DNA of 16,316 nucleotides. It comes from Phycisphaeraceae bacterium. GTDB taxonomy: Bacteria; Planctomycetota; Phycisphaerae; Phycisphaerales; Phycisphaeraceae. The position numbers and the translations under genes were made by a program. This document shows positions 12,988-16,316 of this stretch, piece by piece. The stretch lies in assembly GCA_020850375.1 (NCBI GenBank), contig JADZET010000205.1:1-16316 (forward strand), given 5' to 3'. Below the pieces are notes generated by a model. That model did not search any database. It was not told the origin of the DNA and worked only from the letters and a program-made list of their open reading frames with translations. The first letter of the stretch is position 1, and every line of letters starts with the position of its first letter.

Positions 12988-13953
12988 TTAGAGGCCGGCG
13001 ATTTGGGCGGTGGTTTGGAAGTCGCGGGCGCCGGCGTTGCCGCCGAGGGCGGTGACGCAGCAGGCGGCGGCGGCGGTGCCTAGGCGGCCGGCTTGGGGGA
13101 TGGGGAGGCCCTTGATCAGGCCGGTGAGGAGGCCGGCGTAGAAGCAGTCGCCGGCGCCGGTGGTGTCGACGACGGGTCCGGGGGGGGTGCAGGAATCGAC
13201 GTGGATGAAGTCGTTGGGGGCGGGGCTGAGCAGGACGCCGCGTGTGCCGCCGAGTTTGACGCCGAGGAGGCCGGGGGCGCCGCACCCCCGGAAGCGGGCG
13301 ATGATTTTCTCGGGGTCGGTCAGGCTGGTCTGGTGGGTGGCTTCGTTGAGGGAGGGGACGTAGAGGTCGAGGTGGGGGAGGATTTTGTCGAGGGGCTGCA
13401 TGGTGCCGCCTGAGCCGGCGGCGTCGAGGGCGGTCTTGCAGCCGGTCTTGCGGACGGCGGCGAAGACGGCGGGCATGTCGGGCTCGAGGGTGGGCAGGAG
13501 GGCGTAGTAGCCGAGGTAGAACCAGCGGGCCTTGGAGAAGAGGTCGAGGCGGTCGAGGAAGGCTTTCTTGTCGAGGCGGCCGGGGGCGCCGGGGCAGTGG
13601 AGGAAGGAGCGCTCGCCGGTGGGGTCGATGGCGACGACGGTGGTGGAGGTGGCGGCGGTGGGATGCACGAGGAGGGGGGCGGTGTCGACGTGCTCGGCCT
13701 CGAAGATACGGCGGATGACGGGGCCCCAGGCGTCGTTGCCGACGTAGGTGAATAGGCCGATCTTGAGGCCCAGGCGGGCCATGGCGATGCCGGTGTTGGC
13801 GGTGTTGCCGCCGGCGGAGACGGTCATGGGCTGGACGTCATGCAGGACGCCGCGGCCGATGGGCTCGTCGAGGCGGACGGGGCGGCAGAGCATGTCCAGG
13901 ACGCAGGTGCCGGCGACGATGGCGTCGTGGGAGGGGGAGGAAGTTGAGGGCAT
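12988..13953 (-). CDS. PfkB-family carbohydrate kinase
   Basis: The 321-residue protein has both PfkB signatures: 'SAGGNTANTGIAMARLG' (46-62), the substrate-binding N-terminal motif, and 'VVDTTGAGDCFYAGLLTG' (261-278), the ATP and anion-hole motif with the catalytic base D269. Enzymes of this family phosphorylate sugars or nucleosides (ribose, fructose, 2-keto-3-deoxygluconate, adenosine). The residues visible do not settle the substrate, so no symbol is given. The start ATG has no Shine-Dalgarno sequence; only TTTCCCCC lies between a TATACT box and the ATG, suggesting a leaderless transcript. Within the gene, 13271-13291 holds a GC palindrome (CCGGGGG, 7-base spacer, CCCCCGG). The small hypothetical gene lies 85 bases upstream, with repeat R8 between. 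Confidence 0.9.
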   Translation of the reverse strand: MPSTSSPSHDAIVAGTCVLDMLCRPVRLDEPIGRGVLHDVQPMTVSAGGNTANTGIAMARLGLKIGLFTYVGNDAWGPVIRRIFEAEHVDTAPLLVHPTAATSTTVVAIDPTGERSFLHCPGAPGRLDKKAFLDRLDLFSKARWFYLGYYALLPTLEPDMPAVFAAVRKTGCKTALDAAGSGGTMQPLDKILPHLDLYVPSLNEATHQTSLTDPEKIIARFRGCGAPGLLGVKLGGTRGVLLSPAPNDFIHVDSCTPPGPVVDTTGAGDCFYAGLLTGLIKGLPIPQAGRLGTAAAACCVTALGGNAGARDFQTTAQIAGL

Positions 13954-13961
13954 GGGGGAAA

Positions 13962-13967
13962 AGTATA
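13962..13967 (-). promoter_or_regulatory. Candidate -10 box placing transcription start at the kinase ATG
   Basis: TATACT (5 of 6 to TATAAT) ends 8 bases before the A of the start codon. Normal spacing puts transcription start at or next to that A. The -35 region is weak (TTCCTG or CTTCCT) and adjoins the left flank of repeat R8. Confidence 0.45.
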
Positions 13968-13987
13968 ACGGGCGGGGGAAAGTCAGG

Positions 13988-14021
13988 AAGACAACCCAGG
14001 CATGCCATGCCTGGGCTTAGG
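13988..14021 (+). repeat. CATGCC palindromic repeat R8
   Basis: Left flank AAGACAA (13988-13994), arms CCCAGGCAT and ATGCCTGGG, loop GCC, tail CTTAGG. It lies between the small hypothetical gene and the kinase gene, 34 bases upstream of the kinase ATG, with its tail pointing away from the kinase. Confidence 0.9.
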
Positions 14022-14038
14022 ACGGGGTGTGTGGTGCA

Positions 14039-14404
14039 TCAGATGTTGGGGGTGATATGGGCGGCGGTGTAGAGCCACCAGCGGGCTTGCTGGGCGCGGG
14101 GGGTGGTGGCGCCTTTGGGGGCTTGGCGGAGGCAGTAGAGGGTGAAGCGCCAGCGGGCGGGGGGATCGTCGTTGGATTCGGCGAGGATCTTGAACCAGTG
14201 GCGACGGAGGTAGAGCTCGCCGGAGCCGGACTCGGGGGAGCTGGACTTCCAGGCTTCGAGGAGTTCGGTGACGTGGTATTCGGTATCGCGCCAGGTGAAG
14301 CGGGCGGGGAGGCCGGGTTCGCCGGCGGCCATGGCGGCGGCGTCGAAGGAGCCGGGGGTGGGGTGGATGGGCTCGCTGATGAAGGGGTCGTGGGGGGTGG
14401 ACAT
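14039..14404 (-). CDS. Small hypothetical protein, possibly DUF6504-like
   Basis: This 121-residue protein starts at ATG 14404 ('MSTPHDPFISEPIHPTP'). A longer form from ATG 14425 would begin inside repeat R9, and neither start has a good Shine-Dalgarno sequence. The protein is soluble, with no signal peptide or membrane segment. The central part, 'ARFTWRDTEYHVTELLEAWK' followed by 'YLRRHWFKILAE' and 'WRFTLYCLR', recalls DUF6504-type domains, short modules of unknown role that in some bacteria accompany Y-family polymerases. That link is from memory and weak. It lies between the RND pump and the kinase genes, all on the - strand, and could be transcribed with the pump (48-base gap occupied mostly by R9). 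Confidence 0.55.
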   Translation of the reverse strand: MSTPHDPFISEPIHPTPGSFDAAAMAAGEPGLPARFTWRDTEYHVTELLEAWKSSSPESGSGELYLRRHWFKILAESNDDPPARWRFTLYCLRQAPKGATTPRAQQARWWLYTAAHITPNI

Positions 14405-14416
14405 TTCGTCAATGCA

Positions 14417-14443
14417 CCCAGGCATGGCAATGCCTGGGCTTGG
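14417..14443 (+). repeat. CATGCC palindromic repeat R9
   Basis: Arms CCCAGGCAT and ATGCCTGGG keep a perfect 9-bp stem; the loop is GGCA and the tail is shortened to CTTGG. It lies 12 bases upstream of the small hypothetical gene and 9 bases past the RND stop. Confidence 0.85.
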
Positions 14444-14452
14444 CAGAGAGGG

Positions 14453-16316
14453 TTAGATGGTGGCGGTGGGGCGGTGGTGGTAGATGAGCCAGTAGATGGT
14501 GGGGATGACCAGGAGGGTGAAGGCGGTGGAGACGAATAGGCCGAAGATCAGGGCCCAGGCGAGGCCGGAGAAGATGGGGTCGAGGGTGATGGGCCAAGCG
14601 GCTAAGAGGGCGGTGCCGGCGGTCAGGAGGATGGGGCGGAAACGGACGGCGCCGGATTGGAGGATGGCGTCGCGGAGGGATTGGCCTTCGCGTTGGGCGG
14701 CGTGGATGAAGTCAATTAAGAGGATGGCGTTGCGGACGGCGATGCCGGCCAGGGCGATCATGCCGATCATGGCGGTGGCGGTGAAGAAGACGGGGTTGGC
14801 GTAGCCGGCGATGGGATGGTTGAGCAGGAGGTTGAGGAGCCAGAAGCCGGGCATGATGCCGAGGATGGTGAGCGGGATCGAGACCATGAGGATCAGGGGC
14901 ATGGCGTAGCTGTTGGTTTCGTAGACGAGCAGGATGTAGATGCCGAGGCATGCGGCGGCGAAGGCGAGGCCTAAGTCGCGGAAGGCGTCGACGGTGATCT
15001 TCCATTCGCCCTCGCCGGTCCAGACGAGGTTGAAACCCCCCGGAACGATGGGTCCGGCGGTTGTCGAGCCGGGCTGGAGATCCGTGTGCATGGCGAGGAT
15101 GGCGTCGACGGGGGCGATGCCGGCGTTCTCGGCGAAGATGTAGGCGAGGGGGCGGAGGTTCTTGTGGTAGATGGTGGGGTCGTAGGTGGTGGTGTCGAAG
15201 CGGCCGAGCTCGCGGAGTTGGATCGGCGTGCCGGAGGTGGTGGGGAGGTAGAGGTTGAGCAAGGCGTCCACGCTGGAGCGCTGGGGCTCGGGGAGGCGGA
15301 GGATGACGGGGAGAGGCGCAAGCTCGCGGGGGTTGTGCAGGTAAGTTGGGGTGGCGCCTGAGAGCCAGGACTGGAGGTCGGCGGCGATCTGCATGTCGGA
15401 GAGGCCGGCGAGGTTGGCTTTTTCGTCGTCGGTCTGGAAGGAGAGGCGTGTGACGGGGTCCTCGACGGTGGAGTCGACGTCGACGACGCCGGGCTGCTGG
15501 TTGAAGCGGGCTTCGACTCTGCGGGCGACGGCCTGGAGGTCGGCGTAGGAGGCGGTGTCGGGGCCGTAGAGCTCGGCGGTGAGGGTGGCGATGACGGGGG
15601 GGCCGGGGGGCTGCTCGACGAGCTGGAGCTTGGCGCTGTGGCGGCGGGCGATGGCGGTCAGGTCGTCGCGCAGGCGGAGGATGATCTCGTGGGATTGCTG
15701 GGCGCGGGAGCGCTTCTCGAGGAGGTTGACGCGGATCTCGGCGAGATTTGGCGCGTGGCGGAGGTAGTGGTGGCGGACGAGGCCGTTGAAGTCCATGGGG
15801 GAGGCGTGGCCGACGTAGGTGGTGAGGTTGGTGACTTCGTTGACGGCCACGAGGTAGCGGGCGAGTTCGTCGGTGACGGCGGCGGTGGCCTCGAGGGTGG
15901 CGGACTCGGGCATGTCGATGACGAGCTGGAACTCGTTCTTGTTATCGAAGGGGAGCATCTTGAGGGGGACGCGGCCGGTCAGGGGCAGGAGGCAGGCGAG
16001 GACGAAGAGGACGGCGGTGACGGCGAGGAGGGCCCAGGCGAGGGCGCGGCGGTCGAGGAGGGGGCGCATGGCGGCGGCGTAGAGTCGGTAGATGGGCGTG
16101 GCGGTGAGGGGGGTCTCGGGGTGGTCGTCGGAATTGTGGGGTTTGAGGAGGTGGCGGCTCATCCAGGGGGTGATGGTGAAGGCAACGAGCATGCTCATGA
16201 GCATGGCCAGGGGGACGTTCAGGGCCATGGGGCGCATGTAGGGGCCCATCATGCCGGTGATGAAGAACATGGGGAGGAAGGAGACGATGACGGCGAGGGT
16301 GGCGAGGATGATGGGG
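14453..16316 (-). CDS. RND-family efflux transporter permease subunit (partial, C-terminal part)
   Basis: The gene enters from the right edge; 620 C-terminal residues are visible and the start lies beyond the window. RND permeases are proton-driven inner-membrane pumps that export drugs or metals together with a periplasmic adaptor and an outer-membrane channel. The visible part begins in the first membrane half ('ATLAVIVSFLP', 'MALNVPLAMLMSMLVAFTIT', 'ALLAVTAVLFVLACLLPLTG'). It continues with the second large periplasmic loop (from 'MLPFDNKNEFQLVIDMPES' to about 'DAFRD') and ends with the last five membrane segments, including 'GMIALAGIAVRNAILLIDF' and 'FRPILLTAGTALLAAWPIT'. These fit the AcrB/MexB/CzcA superfamily. 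Substrate class cannot be told. The partner adaptor gene would be upstream, outside the window. Confidence 0.93.
   Translation of the reverse strand, partial: PIILATLAVIVSFLPMFFITGMMGPYMRPMALNVPLAMLMSMLVAFTITPWMSRHLLKPHNSDDHPETPLTATPIYRLYAAAMRPLLDRRALAWALLAVTAVLFVLACLLPLTGRVPLKMLPFDNKNEFQLVIDMPESATLEATAAVTDELARYLVAVNEVTNLTTYVGHASPMDFNGLVRHHYLRHAPNLAEIRVNLLEKRSRAQQSHEIILRLRDDLTAIARRHSAKLQLVEQPPGPPVIATLTAELYGPDTASYADLQAVARRVEARFNQQPGVVDVDSTVEDPVTRLSFQTDDEKANLAGLSDMQIAADLQSWLSGATPTYLHNPRELAPLPVILRLPEPQRSSVDALLNLYLPTTSGTPIQLRELGRFDTTTYDPTIYHKNLRPLAYIFAENAGIAPVDAILAMHTDLQPGSTTAGPIVPGGFNLVWTGEGEWKITVDAFRDLGLAFAAACLGIYILLVYETNSYAMPLILMVSIPLTILGIMPGFWLLNLLLNHPIAGYANPVFFTATAMIGMIALAGIAVRNAILLIDFIHAAQREGQSLRDAILQSGAVRFRPILLTAGTALLAAWPITLDPIFSGLAWALIFGLFVSTAFTLLVIPTIYWLIYHHRPTATI

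Noticed and set aside
14405..14425. Longer start of the small hypothetical protein
   Set aside because: The first codons would come from repeat R9; the shorter start at 14404 is simpler, though not proved.
651..14443. CRISPR array
   Set aside because: The repeats are separated by hundreds to thousands of bases including whole genes; there are no regular spacers or cas genes.

Overview
The window looks like a chromosomal segment from a planctomycete, most likely of the Phycisphaerae type. The main reasons are: a large surface protein that begins with the planctomycete 'LEPRLLLSG' N-terminal signature; two secreted proteins ending in a PEP-CTERM sorting tail; dockerin-like 'VQDINPFV' modules; a secreted formylglycine-generating-enzyme-like protein; and lipid A synthesis (LpxA). 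The DNA is very GC-rich, and the + strand carries more G than C in genes of both orientations (hand counts: G33/C13 in bases 3301-3360 of a + strand gene; G31/C20 in bases 13021-13080 opposite a - strand gene). This suggests that the + strand is the leading strand.

Layout. Bases 1-403: 5' part of a secreted SUMF1/FGE-like protein (- strand, cut by the window edge). Bases 404-773: repeat-rich gap. Bases 774-2520: divergent lpxA (-) and lipB (+), with a likely lpxA promoter between them. Bases 2566-3588: a YkuE-like metallophosphoesterase, probably in an operon with lipB. Bases 3739-6690: a 983-residue surface protein (-) with two duplicated beta-helix units, a dockerin-like module and five C-terminal 'NPDV' repeats. 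Bases 6985-8070: AmrS-type radical SAM enzyme (+). Bases 8277-10802: two PEP-CTERM proteins (+). Bases 11069-12897: ndk and a secreted C45-type Ntn hydrolase (+). Bases 12988-16316: PfkB sugar kinase, a small hypothetical protein and a partial RND efflux pump (all -).

The most striking non-coding feature is a dispersed palindromic repeat in most intergenic gaps. It has a 9-bp perfect stem (CCCAGGCAT / ATGCCTGGG), a 3-4 base loop and an asymmetric tail CTTAGG. Eight tailed copies, one tail-less variant and one half copy occur in 14 kb. All tailed copies point the same way whatever the strand of the neighbouring genes. Loops vary while stems are kept, and one copy has a compensatory base-pair change. 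One copy supplies the last codons and the stop codon of lipB. A second, 38-base hairpin repeat occurs twice, each time beside a hybrid or partial copy of the first.

Functionally the window mixes housekeeping genes (lpxA, lipB, ndk, sugar kinase), envelope functions (lipid A, efflux, possibly an LpxG-like phosphoesterase) and the secreted or sorted proteins typical of planctomycetes. I see no tRNA, rRNA, CRISPR array, transposase, integrase or phage gene.
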